A DNA stretch of 64,000 nucleotides, taken from assembly GCF_023736155.1 (NCBI RefSeq), contig NZ_JAMLJJ010000001.1, positions 434,001 through 498,000 of the forward strand, written 5' to 3'. A model generated the notes under the pieces. That model worked only from the letters and a program-made list of their open reading frames with translations. It did no database searches and was not told where the DNA came from. Source of the DNA: Larsenimonas salina. GTDB taxonomy: Bacteria > Pseudomonadota > Gammaproteobacteria > Pseudomonadales > Halomonadaceae. Of this stretch, positions 9,166-19,144 are shown piece by piece; the first letter of the stretch is position 1, and each line of letters begins with the position of its first letter. Both the position numbers and the translations under genes were made by a program.

Positions 9166-9257
9166 ATCAAGGTACTACTTACCGCTGTGTATGGCGGGCT
9201 CTTGCCTTGATCGCGGAAACACAAGCACTGATTCAAGTGATCCTTGGTAGGGGTCAC
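9166..9257 (+). promoter_or_regulatory. thrS mRNA leader with tRNA-Thr anticodon-arm mimic
   Basis: Just upstream of thrS, bases 9237-9257 can form a seven-pair stem (GTGATCC / GGGTCAC, one G-U pair) closed by the seven-base loop TTGGTAG. Read as an anticodon loop this is U32 U33 G34 G35 U36 A37 G38, which is the tRNA-Thr(GGU) anticodon with the expected U33 and A37. A second irregular stem (ATCAAGG 9166-9172 with CCTTGAT 9205-9211) encloses a CCGC/GCGG hairpin (9182-9197). Its loop holds UGU, another threonine anticodon. In E. coli, ThrRS represses its own mRNA by binding two such mimics. The Shine-Dalgarno AAGGA (9268-9272) is 11 bases after the hairpin. Autoregulation here is inferred. Confidence 0.75.
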
Positions 9258-9278
9258 CACTGAATATAAGGATTTTAA

Positions 9279-11189
9279 ATGCCAGTTATTACGCTTCCTG
9301 ATGGCGCCAAGAAAGAATTCGATGGGCCAGTTACAGTCATGGACGTCGCCGCCTCGATTGGTGCCGGCCTTGCAAAAGCGGCTGTTGCCGGTCGGATCGA
9401 CGGAACACTTGTTGACGCAAGCGATGTTATCGAACAAGACGCCAATGTTTCGATTATTACCGCAAAGAATCAGGAAGGCCTTGAAATCATTCGGCATACG
9501 TGTGCTCACCTTTTAGGGCATGCGGTCAAGCAACTGTATCCCAACGCCAAGATGGCGATCGGTCCAGTGATTGACGATGGCTTCTATTACGATATCGATT
9601 TTGGTGAGTCCATATCATCAGAAGATCTCGGTGAGATTGAAAAGCGGATGAAGACGCTGATCGATACCGAGTACGACGTTGTTCGAGAGTATGTGAGCAG
9701 CCAGCACGCTCACGAAGTGTTTGTCGAGCGCGACGAGCCTTATAAGCAGGAAATCATCGATGGCATCGGCCAGGGTGAAACAGTTCGCCTGTATCATCAT
9801 CAGGAATACATCGATATGTGCCGCGGGCCTCATGTGCCCAATACCCGCCATTTGAAATCGTTCAAGTTACTCAAGCTTGCCGGAGCGTACTGGCGAGGTG
9901 ACGCTTCAAACCAGATGCTTACGCGTATTTACGGTACGGCCTGGGGCGACAAGAAGCAGCTAAAGGCATACCTGACCCGCCTGGAAGAGGCAGAGAAGCG
10001 CGATCATAGAAAACTTGCCAAGCGCATGGACCTTTTTCATCTTCAAGAAGAAGCGCCAGGCATGGTGTTCTGGCACCCCAATGGTTGGTCATTATGGCAA
10101 GTAATCGAGCAGTATCTGCGGGATGTCTATAAGCAGGGCGGCTATCAGGAAGTGCGCTGCCCACAGGTGATGGATGTCTCGCTCTGGAAGAAATCGGGTC
10201 ACTGGGATAACTATTCCGAAAACATGTTTTTCACCGAATCGGAAAAACGTGAATTCGCACTGAAGCCGATGAACTGCCCGGGCCATGTGCAGCTTTTCAA
10301 TCAGGGGCTTAAAAGCTACCGGGATCTACCGATTCGCTTCGGTGAATTCGGTGGGTGTCATCGTAATGAGCCTTCTGGCGCGCTGCACGGCATCATGCGT
10401 GTGCGAGGCTTCACCCAGGACGATGGCCACGTCTTTTGTACCGAGGCTCAGATCGAGCCTGAAGTTACCGCATTCCACAGGCAGGCGCTGAGTGTCTACA
10501 AAGATTTCGGTTTCGACGATATCGAAGTCAAGATCGCGCTGCGGCCTGAAAAACGCCTGGGCGATGACGACGTATGGGACCAGGCTGAGGCGGCGCTCAG
10601 AAATGCATTATCCGCGTGCGACGTTGAATGGACGGAGCTGCCGGGTGAAGGTGCATTTTACGGGCCCAAGATCGAATACCACATGAAAGATTGCCTGGGT
10701 CGTGAGTGGCAGGTCGGAACCATGCAGGTCGATTTCATGATGCCGACCCGTCTGGGTGCGCAGTATGTGGCAGAGGATGGAAATCGTTATGCACCGGTGA
10801 TGCTGCATCGTGCCATCGTTGGTTCAATGGAGCGTTTTATCGGTATTCTCGTTGAACACTATGCTGGAAATCTGCCAGCATGGTTGGCGCCTGTACAGGC
10901 AGTTGCCATGTGTATCACCGATGCGCAGGCGAACTATGTCAATCAGGTGGTGGATCAATTACAATCTGCCGGTGTTCGTGTCAAGTCTGACTTGAGAAAT
11001 GAGAAGATAGGTTTTAAAATCCGCGAACATACGTTAACGAAAGTTCCTTATCTGCTGGTAATCGGAGATAAGGAAGCCGAGAATGGAAAGGTCGCAGTGC
11101 GAACACGCACCGGAGAAGATTTGGGCGTGCTTTCCGTTTCGGAACTTCTTGCTACACTGGAAAGTACACGCAAGCAGTCTTTTTCTTAA
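9279..11189 (+). CDS. thrS: Threonine--tRNA ligase
   Basis: A 636-residue class II synthetase that charges tRNA-Thr. Domains in order are TGS (about 1-62), the editing domain with [11 protein letters not shown] (the HxxxH proofreading site), the catalytic core, and the anticodon-binding domain from about residue 535. In the core, the zinc-ligand cysteine lies in MNCPGH, motif 2 in [11 protein letters not shown], and GFTQDDGH carries active-site residues. The full bacterial length is present. Start ATG 9279 has AAGGA six bases upstream. It heads the conserved order thrS-infC-rpmI-rplT-pheS-pheT-ihfA. The leader hairpin described separately suggests the enzyme represses its own translation when free tRNA-Thr is scarce relative to enzyme. 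Confidence 0.97.
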   Translation: MPVITLPDGAKKEFDGPVTVMDVAASIGAGLAKAAVAGRIDGTLVDASDVIEQDANVSIITAKNQEGLEIIRHTCAHLLGHAVKQLYPNAKMAIGPVIDDGFYYDIDFGESISSEDLGEIEKRMKTLIDTEYDVVREYVSSQHAHEVFVERDEPYKQEIIDGIGQGETVRLYHHQEYIDMCRGPHVPNTRHLKSFKLLKLAGAYWRGDASNQMLTRIYGTAWGDKKQLKAYLTRLEEAEKRDHRKLAKRMDLFHLQEEAPGMVFWHPNGWSLWQVIEQYLRDVYKQGGYQEVRCPQVMDVSLWKKSGHWDNYSENMFFTESEKREFALKPMNCPGHVQLFNQGLKSYRDLPIRFGEFGGCHRNEPSGALHGIMRVRGFTQDDGHVFCTEAQIEPEVTAFHRQALSVYKDFGFDDIEVKIALRPEKRLGDDDVWDQAEAALRNALSACDVEWTELPGEGAFYGPKIEYHMKDCLGREWQVGTMQVDFMMPTRLGAQYVAEDGNRYAPVMLHRAIVGSMERFIGILVEHYAGNLPAWLAPVQAVAMCITDAQANYVNQVVDQLQSAGVRVKSDLRNEKIGFKIREHTLTKVPYLLVIGDKEAENGKVAVRTRTGEDLGVLSVSELLATLESTRKQSFS

Positions 11190-11208
11190 AACTAACGGAG
11201 ACGTAGCG

Positions 11209-11748
11209 ATTAAGCGGAATAATCAACGTGGGCGCGCTCAAGAGAAGCGGCCCCCAATCAATGATCGAATTCGCGCAGATGAGGTTCGCCTCATTGATGC
11301 CGAAGGTGAGCAGCTTGGTGTTGTCACATTAGACGACGCCCTGGCAAAAGCCACTGAAGCCGGTATGGATCTTGTTCAGATATCCAGCGGCGATCCGATC
11401 GTTTGTAAGATCATGGATTACGGCAAGTTTCTTTTTGAGCAGAAAAAGCAGAAATCTGCCCAGAAAAAGAAACAGAAGCAGATTCAGATCAAGGAAGTTA
11501 AATTCCGTCCTGGAACGGATGAAGGCGATTATCAGGTTAAGTTACGAAACCTGATTCGCTTTCTAGAAGATGGCGACAAGGGCAAAGTTACCTTGCGCTT
11601 TCGCGGTCGGGAAATGGCGCACCAAGACATCGGCCGTAAGCTGATGGAGCGAATCGAGAGCGATCTTGAAGAGCTGGCTGTAGTCGAATCCCGTCCGAAA
11701 ATGGAAGGCCGGCAAATGATAATGATGCTGGCGCCCAAGAAGAAGTGA
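11209..11748 (+). CDS. infC: Translation initiation factor IF-3 (AUU start)
   Basis: A 179-residue IF-3 that binds the 30S subunit, prevents 50S joining and proofreads start-codon pairing. The N-terminus after the inferred start reads [21 protein letters not shown], trimmed here to its conserved RPPINDRI. The C-terminal domain contains [19 protein letters not shown]. No ATG, GTG or TTG stands at the correct place. The family start coincides with ATT at 11209, preceded by AACGGAG. In E. coli the AUU start lets IF-3 repress its own synthesis, because IF-3 itself discriminates against non-canonical starts. The gene begins 20 bases after thrS. Starting at the GTG or ATG codons inside thrS would add an unrelated N-terminus. 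Confidence 0.95.
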   Translation: MKRNNQRGRAQEKRPPINDRIRADEVRLIDAEGEQLGVVTLDDALAKATEAGMDLVQISSGDPIVCKIMDYGKFLFEQKKQKSAQKKKQKQIQIKEVKFRPGTDEGDYQVKLRNLIRFLEDGDKGKVTLRFRGREMAHQDIGRKLMERIESDLEELAVVESRPKMEGRQMIMMLAPKKK

Positions 11749-11766
11749 TCCGATGGCAGTTAAACG

Positions 11767-11785
11767 GGTGCGCTTGAAGCGCACC
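11767..11785 (+). promoter_or_regulatory. Hairpin between infC and rpmI
   Basis: GGTGCGC and GCGCACC form a seven-pair stem with loop TTGAA, 35 bases before the rpmI start. There is no T tract, so it is not a simple terminator. Its position matches the zone where L20 controls rpmI-rplT in E. coli, but no L20-binding motif could be established. Confidence 0.4.
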
Positions 11786-11819
11786 GGCCTTGGATTTTCT
11801 TAAAAAAGTTGGAGTTCTC

Positions 11820-12014
11820 ATGCCTAAGATCAAGACTAACCGGGGCGCTGCCAAGCGCTTCAAGAAATCTGCTAATGGCTTCAAGCACAAGCAGTCTTTC
11901 CGTAGCCACATCCTGACCAAAAAGTCGACTAAGCGTAAGCGTCAGCTGCGCGGTATGAAGCAGGTTCACGATTCCGATCGTCCCCTGATCATCCGCATGT
12001 TGCCGAACCTTTAA
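11820..12014 (+). CDS. rpmI: 50S ribosomal protein L35
   Basis: A 64-residue, strongly basic protein with the L35 pattern [15 protein letters not shown] at the N-terminus and [11 protein letters not shown] in the middle. It is part of the large ribosomal subunit. The ATG at 11820 was preferred over an upstream in-frame codon because it gives the family N-terminus and has TTGGAG about five bases before it. It lies between infC and rplT, as in most gammaproteobacteria, where L20 represses both ribosomal protein genes at the translational level. Confidence 0.96.
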   Translation: MPKIKTNRGAAKRFKKSANGFKHKQSFRSHILTKKSTKRKRQLRGMKQVHDSDRPLIIRMLPNL

Positions 12015-12044
12015 TCCGACTTTTAATCCTTTCAGGAGAGCGTT

Positions 12045-12401
12045 ATGCCCCGCGTTAAACGTGGCGTCGTTGCACGCCGCCGTCACAATAAGATTTTGAA
12101 GCAAGCCAAAGGCTACTATGGTGCGCGTTCGCGTACATTTCGTGTAGCCAAGCAGGCCGTCATCAAGGCCGGTCAGTACGCATACCGCGACCGTCGTCAG
12201 CGTAAGCGTCAGTTCCGCGCCCTCTGGATCACTCGTATCAATGCGGCTGCTCGTATTCATGGCATGTCGTACAGCAAGTTTGTTGCCGGCCTCAAGAAGA
12301 GCGGCATCGAGATCGACCGTAAGGTTCTTGCTGATCTTGCAGTACATGAAAAAGCTGCATTTGGTGCGATTGTAGAGAAAGCCAAGGCTGCTCAATCGTA
12401 A
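12045..12401 (+). CDS. rplT: 50S ribosomal protein L20
   Basis: 118 residues, the standard length. The N-terminal [20 protein letters not shown] is the long basic helix that threads into 23S rRNA during early 50S assembly. The C-terminal globular part ([19 protein letters not shown]) is the region that in E. coli and Bacillus also binds mRNA for autoregulation. The start follows TCAGGAG by about six bases. A strong terminator-like hairpin lies 40 bases downstream, so pheS expression depends on read-through or on a promoter inside the gap. Confidence 0.97.
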   Translation: MPRVKRGVVARRRHNKILKQAKGYYGARSRTFRVAKQAVIKAGQYAYRDRRQRKRQFRALWITRINAAARIHGMSYSKFVAGLKKSGIEIDRKVLADLAVHEKAAFGAIVEKAKAAQS

Positions 12402-12409
12402 GGATACTT

Positions 12410-13557
<1,148 letters not shown>

Positions 13558-13578
13558 AAGGCAGGCGAGTGAGTCTCT

Positions 13579-15951
13579 ATGAAAGTTTCTGAAAAATGGC
13601 TGCGCGAATGGGTGTCGCCAGCCCTTGATACCCAGGCGCTTGCCGACCAGATCACCATGGCAGGGCTTGAAGTGGATGGCATTGAGCCGGCATGTCCTGC
13701 CTTCAGCGGCGTGGTCGTTGCCCATGTTGTTGAGGTTAGCCCCCACCCGGATGCCGACAAGCTGAACGTCTGTCAAGTTGATACCGGCAGTGAGCGCGTC
13801 CAGGTCGTCTGTGGTGCTCGCAATATCGCATCGGGTCAGCGGATCGCATTTGCAACCGTCGGTGCCGTTCTGCCTGGCGATTTCAAGATCAAGAAAGCCA
13901 AACTGCGCGGCGTTGAATCCCGCGGCATGGTTTGTGCAGCCTCCGAGCTCGGTCTTGAGGAAGGGAGTTCTGATGGCATTCTCGTCCTGCCGGAGACAGC
14001 GCCGGTCGGAGAGGATTTTCGCACATGGCTCGAGCTTGATGATTCGGTGATTGAGGTCGACCTGACGCCGAACCGTGGTGACTGCTTAAGCGTTCGTGGT
14101 ATTGCTCGTGAAGTAGGTGTGCTTAATCGGCTTGGCGTGACTGCCCCGGAAATGGCGGATGCGCCCACTACACTGGACGAGCGCCCGACGGTCGAGCTCG
14201 CCGCGACTGATCTCTGCCCTCACTATCTGAGTCGAATCGTCAAGGGGGTCGATGTTTCGGCGCCAACACCGCTTTGGATGCAGGAGCGCCTTCGCCGTGC
14301 AGGCCTTCGGTCGATCGATATCGTGGTCGATGTTACAAACTATGTGTTGCTCGAGCTGGGACAGCCTCTGCATGCCTTCGATTTTGAGGCAATTTCGGGG
14401 GGAATCCAGATTCGCCGTGCCCAGGCAGGTGAATCGCTTGAGCTGTTGGGCGGGCAAAAGGTCGACCTGCGAGACGACACATTGATCATTGCCGATGACA
14501 GTGGGCCGCTGGCCATCGCCGGTATTATGGGCGGCGCTTCTTCCGGTGTTACTGAAAACACTGCCTCGGTACTGCTTGAGGCCGCATTTTTCACACCACT
14601 GGCCATCGCCGGGCGCGCACGCTCTTATGGTCTTCACACCGATGCATCGCACCGGTTCGAGCGTGGGGTTGATCCGGGCCAGACCGAGCAAGCCATGATG
14701 CGCGCTTCAAGTTTGCTCGTTCAATACGCCGGTGGTCAGGCAGGGCCGATCGTGAGCGCCGGTGGCCGCGATGAAACGGCTCGCGTTATAGAACTGAGTG
14801 CCGAACGTATCGAACGCACTCTCGGCGTTGCTTTGCCGGAATGGGAGGTCGTGGATATCCTGACCCGGCTTGGTATGACGGTTCACGCTGAAGGGAATGC
14901 GCAGTGGCGCGTTGACGTACCCAGCTGGCGCTTCGATATCTCGATTGATGCCGACTTGATCGAGGAACTCGCCCGCGTCTACGGCTACAACAACATGCCT
15001 GTTCGTCATCCTGCGATGGATATGGCGCCGGTTGTGCGAAACGAGGCCATCATCTCCGATCGTACGCTTAGAGACCGATTGGTCGATCTTGGCTATCAGG
15101 AAGCGATTACCTACAGCTTCATTTCGTCAGAGCTTCAGCATCAGTTTCATCCGGATGCAGTCTCGCCAGAGCTTTTGAATCCGATCTCAAGTGACATGGC
15201 AGTGATGCGCAGCACACTGTGGCCTGGCTTGATCAAAACGCTGCAGCACAATCTGAATCGACAGCAGTCGCGTGTACGGCTTTTCGAAATAGGGCAAGTG
15301 TTTAACGGGTCACTCGATGCGCTGTCTCAGGATAAGCGCCTGGGTGGGCTCATCTATGGCAGCCGCCATCCGGAAGACTGGTTCAACCGTTCGGGCGAGG
15401 TGGATTTTTTCGACATAAAGGCCGACGTCGAAGCCATCATGGCGCTCGGTGGCGAGCGTCAATGGCGTTTCGTCCAGTGCGAGCACAGCACGCTTCACCC
15501 GGGGCAATCGGCTCAAATCCTTGATGGCGAGACACCGATTGGCTGGGTTGGGGCACTGCATCCCTCGATCACGCAAGCCCTTGGTCTCAAGAGCAATGTC
15601 TTCGTGTTCGAGCTGGACTATTCTAGTGTCACCATGCGTCATGTTCCGAGTTTCGAGCCGCTGTCGCGCTATCCTGAAGTTCGGCGTGATCTTGCCATTG
15701 TCGTCGATGAGCGGGTGGTGCTCTCTGATATAACCGACGCCATTGCGACGGTTGCCGGTGAATGGCTGGTCGATTGGCGCCTGTTCGATGTTTATCAGGG
15801 CAAGGGCGTTGAACCGGGCAACAAGAGCTTGGCGATCGGCTTGACCTGGCAACACCCATCACGCACTCTCAACGATGATGAGGTGAGCCAGTGGGTTTCG
15901 GCCATAGTCGAAACGCTTGAAGATCGGTTCGAGGCAAGCCTTAGACGCTAA
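13579..15951 (+). CDS. pheT: Phenylalanine--tRNA ligase beta subunit
   Basis: A full-length 790-residue beta subunit. In order it has the EMAP-II-like tRNA-binding domain ([15 protein letters not shown], about 40-150), the B3/4 editing domain that removes mischarged tyrosine (about 210-395, with [18 protein letters not shown]), the B5 helix-turn-helix domain, a degenerate catalytic core, and the C-terminal FDX-ACB anticodon-binding domain ([13 protein letters not shown] to the end). It begins 21 bases after pheS, so the two subunits are co-expressed in equal amounts. The start ATG has GGCGAGTGAG upstream. ihfA follows within 20 bases, the same order as in E. coli and Pseudomonas. Confidence 0.97.
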   Translation: MKVSEKWLREWVSPALDTQALADQITMAGLEVDGIEPACPAFSGVVVAHVVEVSPHPDADKLNVCQVDTGSERVQVVCGARNIASGQRIAFATVGAVLPGDFKIKKAKLRGVESRGMVCAASELGLEEGSSDGILVLPETAPVGEDFRTWLELDDSVIEVDLTPNRGDCLSVRGIAREVGVLNRLGVTAPEMADAPTTLDERPTVELAATDLCPHYLSRIVKGVDVSAPTPLWMQERLRRAGLRSIDIVVDVTNYVLLELGQPLHAFDFEAISGGIQIRRAQAGESLELLGGQKVDLRDDTLIIADDSGPLAIAGIMGGASSGVTENTASVLLEAAFFTPLAIAGRARSYGLHTDASHRFERGVDPGQTEQAMMRASSLLVQYAGGQAGPIVSAGGRDETARVIELSAERIERTLGVALPEWEVVDILTRLGMTVHAEGNAQWRVDVPSWRFDISIDADLIEELARVYGYNNMPVRHPAMDMAPVVRNEAIISDRTLRDRLVDLGYQEAITYSFISSELQHQFHPDAVSPELLNPISSDMAVMRSTLWPGLIKTLQHNLNRQQSRVRLFEIGQVFNGSLDALSQDKRLGGLIYGSRHPEDWFNRSGEVDFFDIKADVEAIMALGGERQWRFVQCEHSTLHPGQSAQILDGETPIGWVGALHPSITQALGLKSNVFVFELDYSSVTMRHVPSFEPLSRYPEVRRDLAIVVDERVVLSDITDAIATVAGEWLVDWRLFDVYQGKGVEPGNKSLAIGLTWQHPSRTLNDDEVSQWVSAIVETLEDRFEASLRR

Positions 15952-15970
15952 AATAAGGAGAAACACGGCA

Positions 15971-16282
15971 ATGAGTGCGTTAACCAAGGCCGAACTGGCC
16001 GAGCACCTGCATACAGAGCTTGGGCTTTCAAAGCGTGACGCCAAGGACATGGTCGAATCCTTCTTCGACGAAATTCGCGGGTGTCTGCGGGAAAACGAAC
16101 AGGTCAAGCTGTCGGGGTTCGGCAACTTCGATCTGCGCGACAAGAGCGAGCGACCGGGGCGCAACCCGAAGACCGGGGAAGAAATTCCCATCTCGGCGCG
16201 TCGAGTGGTGACCTTTCGTCCGGGCCAGAAGCTCAAAAGCCGTGTGGAAACTTATAGTGGCAATAACGATGATCAGGTATGA
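15971..16282 (+). CDS. ihfA: Integration host factor alpha subunit
   Basis: A 103-residue HU-family DNA-bending protein that works as a heterodimer with IHF-beta. The signature [21 protein letters not shown] covers the beta-ribbon arm; its conserved core [20 protein letters not shown] contains the proline that intercalates into the minor groove. The ATG at 15971 follows AAGGAG and gives the normal N-terminus [13 protein letters not shown]. It closes the thrS-pheT operon and is followed by a strong terminator. In E. coli it is also read from a promoter inside pheT; no such promoter was confirmed here. Confidence 0.96.
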   Translation: MSALTKAELAEHLHTELGLSKRDAKDMVESFFDEIRGCLRENEQVKLSGFGNFDLRDKSERPGRNPKTGEEIPISARRVVTFRPGQKLKSRVETYSGNNDDQV

Positions 16283-16301
16283 GCCATGCCTGTTCTGTGT
16301 G

Positions 16302-16325
16302 AAAGGCGCCTTTTGGCGCCTTTTT
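16302..16325 (+). terminator. Terminator of the thrS-ihfA operon
   Basis: A nine-pair stem AAAGGCGCC / GGCGCCTTT with loop TTTT, ending in five T, twenty bases after ihfA. Confidence 0.9.
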
Positions 16326-16353
16326 CATGAATGCATGTTGTAGGAGAAAAATC

Positions 16354-16803
16354 GTGCCAACCTTGAATATCGTGGTTGCAACGGTGTATGGCGGCGCCCT
16401 GGATGTCGCCGAGCAGGTTCAGCCTGTATTCGAACAGGCCGGTTACGACGTCAGCATCCTCGAGTCGCCCTCAATTGACGATGTGACGACCAAGGCGGCC
16501 GAGCTTACGCTGTTTTGTATCTCGACCACCGGCAGCGGGGATTACCCGGGGGGGCTGGTGCCGTTTGCGGCGGCATTAAACGATCGCCACCCTGATCTTT
16601 CAAACCTTCGTTACGGAATGATCGCGCTGGGAGACAGTTCCTACGGTGATACCTTCTGTGGTGCCGGGCGCGCGCTTGATGCGCTTTTGAGCGAGTGCGG
16701 TGCTCGGCGTCAGGGGGAACGTCTTGAAATCGATGCGATGGAAACCTTCATGGCCGACGACGCGGCCTTGCCCTGGGTCGAGCAATGGATCGAAATGCTT
16801 TGA
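16354..16803 (+). CDS. mioC: MioC-like flavodoxin
   Basis: A 149-residue flavodoxin-fold protein. It has the FMN phosphate-binding loop TVYGGALDVAEQ near the N-terminus and STTGSGDYPGGLVPF and LGDSSYGDTFCGAG, which cover the isoalloxazine loops. E. coli MioC (147 residues) has the same length and motifs and has been linked to biotin synthase reduction; a short-chain electron carrier role is the safe statement. GTG at 16354 was chosen because TAGGAG lies eight bases before it; an upstream in-frame ATG would add nine residues and lacks a ribosome site. It overlaps the next gene by four bases, TTGA. Confidence 0.85.
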   Translation: MPTLNIVVATVYGGALDVAEQVQPVFEQAGYDVSILESPSIDDVTTKAAELTLFCISTTGSGDYPGGLVPFAAALNDRHPDLSNLRYGMIALGDSSYGDTFCGAGRALDALLSECGARRQGERLEIDAMETFMADDAALPWVEQWIEML

Positions 16804-17192
16804 ACACCGATATCGCTGCCGCAAGGCTCTCGACCATGTGGGGGCTTGCGGTAACGATGCTGGTAGCCATTCCGTATTACTGGTGGTTGCGCGACGATAC
16901 GCGAGAGATTTTGCTTAGCGGTGGGGCCATAGCAGTAGTGATTGCGGCGCTGTTGCGTCAGAAAAAGGAGCGGGTTGCTCCCTGTGACGTGCTGATCCGG
17001 TTTTTGGGATGGGTTGGACTTTTTCTGGTGATTTACGTCATAGGATTCTTGGGAGAAGCGCTTGGGTTACTGCCCGGACTATTTGATACCCATCATGTGC
17101 CTACCGCGCTTGCCTGGTTGCCCAAGGCCGGTATCATCGCATTGGTGGTACAGATCATTTACGGTCTTTTAAAGCGGCGCCGTGAGACGTAA
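16800..17192 (+). CDS. Unrecognised small membrane protein
   Basis: About 130 residues with four predicted membrane segments. They are roughly WGLAVTMLVAIPYYWWL, ILLSGGAIAVVIAALL, GLFLVIYVIGFLGEALGL, and PKAGIIALVVQIIYGLL, before a basic C-terminus KRRRET. No domain was recognised and no catalytic motif is visible. The start is probably the TTG that overlaps the mioC stop (TTGA). The ATG at 16785 is the alternative. The tight overlap suggests co-translation with the flavodoxin, so a membrane partner for electron transfer is conceivable but unproven. A bidirectional terminator separates it from the convergent ppnN gene. Confidence 0.6.
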   Translation: MNTDIAAARLSTMWGLAVTMLVAIPYYWWLRDDTREILLSGGAIAVVIAALLRQKKERVAPCDVLIRFLGWVGLFLVIYVIGFLGEALGLLPGLFDTHHVPTALAWLPKAGIIALVVQIIYGLLKRRRET

Positions 17193-17247
17193 GGGCAAAA
17201 GTGTTTGAGAGTGAGGCAGGCTCTTTTTTTAAAAACGACCTTCAAAG

Positions 17248-17279
17248 AAGGGCCTTGCCGTGTGCGGCAAGGCCCTTTT
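17248..17279. terminator. Bidirectional terminator before ppnN
   Basis: A 13-pair stem AAGGGCCTTGCCG / CGGCAAGGCCCTT with loop TGTG, with T-rich sequence on both outer flanks. It lies between convergent genes. Confidence 0.88.
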
Positions 17280-17298
17280 GACGTCTTTAACGTAAGTT

Positions 17299-18660
17299 CT
17301 ACAGGGTGTAGCAGGGTACGTATTCGCTGCCGGGCAGCTTCATGCGACCCTGTTCGACAAAGGACGTAAGCAGCTCATCGAGTCGCGCCATCAGTGCCGG
17401 TTCAGCGTTCAGTTTGAACGGGCCATGTTCTTCAATGGCTCTAATCCCGTTTTCCTTCACATTGCCCGCAACGATGCCTGAGAAGGCGCGCCGCAGGTTC
17501 GCTGCGAGTGCGTGGGTCGGCTGTTCCTTGTGCAGGGCGAGCGCGGCCATGGCCGCATGGGTCGGTTCGAACGGGGCCTGAAAATCTTCCGGGATACTCA
17601 AGCGCCAGTTGAAGTAGAACGCGTCCTGCTGGTTGCGTCGAAACTCGGTGACGTCATCAACGCCTGCGCGCATGGTGCGTGCCACTTCCGCCGGGTCATC
17701 GATGATGATCTTGTAGAGTTTTCGAGCTTCTTCGCCGAGCGTGTAGGTGATGAAATCATCGATCTTGCGGAAATACTCCTCGCTGCTGCTCGGGCCGGTA
17801 AAGATGACCGGGAATGGAATGTCCTTGTTCTTGGGATCAAGCAAAATGCCAAGCAGATAAAGGATCTCTTCGGCAGTACCGACGCCGCCCGGGAAGACGA
17901 TAATGCCGTGGCCCATGCGAACGAACGCCTCGAGGCGCTTTTCGATGTCCGGCATGATGATCAGCTGATTCACGATCGGGTTCGGCGATTCTGCCGCGAT
18001 AATGCCGGGCTCCGAAATGCCAAGATAGCGCCCATGTTTGCGACGCTGCTTGGCGTGCGCAACGTTTGCGCCTTTCATTGGGCCTTTCATAGCGCCCGGG
18101 CCACAGCCGGTGCAGATGTCCAAATCCCGAAGCCCCAGGTGGTAGCCGACCGACTTGCTGTAGTCATACTCGACGCGCCCGATGGAGTGGCCGCCCCAGC
18201 ATACGACCAGGCTGGGGTCGTTTGAGGGTGCGAGCACGCCTGCGTTTCGTAGAATATGAAACACCGCGTTGGTCACACCGTCTGTGGAGTTCAGGTCGAA
18301 TTTGGGCTGATCCTGAATTTCGTTACTGACGTAGACGATGTCACGCAGTACCGAGGAAAGCAGTTCGCGAATGCCTCGAATCATGCGGCCATCGACAAAC
18401 GCATGCGCGGGGGCGTTGGTCAGCTTCAGGCGCACGCCGCGATCCTGCTGAAGTACTTCGATGTCGAAGTCATGGTAGGTTTCCAGCACACTTCGGCTGT
18501 CATCGGTCAAGGCGCCGTAGTTCAGAATCGCCAGCGCGCAGCGACGCAGGATGTCATGAACGCCGCCGGTGGATGTGTCTCTCAGGCGGTTCACTTCCTG
18601 CTGTGACAGCACCTCGAGGCTGCCTTCGGGGGAGATGATGGTCGAAACGGTATCGGTCAT
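17299..18660 (-). CDS. ppnN: Pyrimidine/purine nucleotide 5'-monophosphate nucleosidase
   Basis: A 453-residue protein closely resembling E. coli PpnN (YgdH, 454 residues). That enzyme hydrolyses nucleoside monophosphates to base and ribose 5-phosphate and is activated by (p)ppGpp. The lysine-decarboxylase-like (LOG) core is clear: VVCWGGHSIGRVEY, CTGCGPGAMKGPMKGA, and the phosphate-binding FPGGVGTAEEILYLLGI. The C-terminal FSGIVAGNVKENGIRAIEEHGP and MKLPGSEYVPCY also match. The ATG at 18660 gives MTDTVSTIISPEGSLEVLS; an earlier in-frame start would overlap yfcL further. Its ATG overlaps the yfcL stop (ATGA), so translation is coupled. The role is nucleotide salvage and persistence-related tuning. 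Confidence 0.9.
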   Translation of the reverse strand: MTDTVSTIISPEGSLEVLSQQEVNRLRDTSTGGVHDILRRCALAILNYGALTDDSRSVLETYHDFDIEVLQQDRGVRLKLTNAPAHAFVDGRMIRGIRELLSSVLRDIVYVSNEIQDQPKFDLNSTDGVTNAVFHILRNAGVLAPSNDPSLVVCWGGHSIGRVEYDYSKSVGYHLGLRDLDICTGCGPGAMKGPMKGANVAHAKQRRKHGRYLGISEPGIIAAESPNPIVNQLIIMPDIEKRLEAFVRMGHGIIVFPGGVGTAEEILYLLGILLDPKNKDIPFPVIFTGPSSSEEYFRKIDDFITYTLGEEARKLYKIIIDDPAEVARTMRAGVDDVTEFRRNQQDAFYFNWRLSIPEDFQAPFEPTHAAMAALALHKEQPTHALAANLRRAFSGIVAGNVKENGIRAIEEHGPFKLNAEPALMARLDELLTSFVEQGRMKLPGSEYVPCYTL

Positions 18661-18962
18661 TGATGGCTTTCCTGTAAGGCTGAAGCGGTCTGACGGGCGT
18701 CTTCCCAAAGTGTGTGGATGCGGTCGCGGTCGGCGTCGTTCATGGCGTCCTGATCGAACGCCATGCTCAACCAGTGCTCATAGGTGGCGTCGAAGTCATC
18801 GGCGGTAACGTCGGCCGGGTCGTAGTCGGCCATCTCCAACACCAGTTCGACCTGAGGGATGAGGTAGCCCAGTTCAAACAGGTCCTCTTCACTGGCCTGG
18901 CTTTCCATTTCCAAAAGGCGAGCCTTGATGGCTTCACCGCGTTTCAAGAACAAATCCGGCAT
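18657..18962 (-). CDS. yfcL: YfcL family protein
   Basis: An acidic 101-residue protein that resembles E. coli YfcL (92 residues). Shared features are the central SEEDLFELGYLIPQVELVL and a C-terminal DADRDRIHTLWEDA. The function of the family is unknown. ATG at 18962 was chosen because it gives the family N-terminus; upstream in-frame codons would add about 50 residues with no similarity. It immediately precedes ppnN with a four-base ATGA overlap, so the two form a small operon. In E. coli yfcL sits next to other genes, so this pairing is a local arrangement rather than a known functional link. Confidence 0.7.
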   Translation of the reverse strand: MPDLFLKRGEAIKARLLEMESQASEEDLFELGYLIPQVELVLEMADYDPADVTADDFDATYEHWLSMAFDQDAMNDADRDRIHTLWEDARQTASALQESHQ

Positions 18963-19144
18963 GAGTTCAGAGATCTCGTAGGTTGAATCGTGACCGGATG
19001 CTAACACGGATTTCCGGTCGCGCTCAGCGCTGCGCAACCGACTTGGTTCTGGTATTATCGCCCGCGCACGATGTTGAGCCTTGCCGCGTGCTGCAGCGTT
19101 TTCCCCACCGCGTTTCAAAGTCCCAGTGAGTTTTTCTATCCCTC

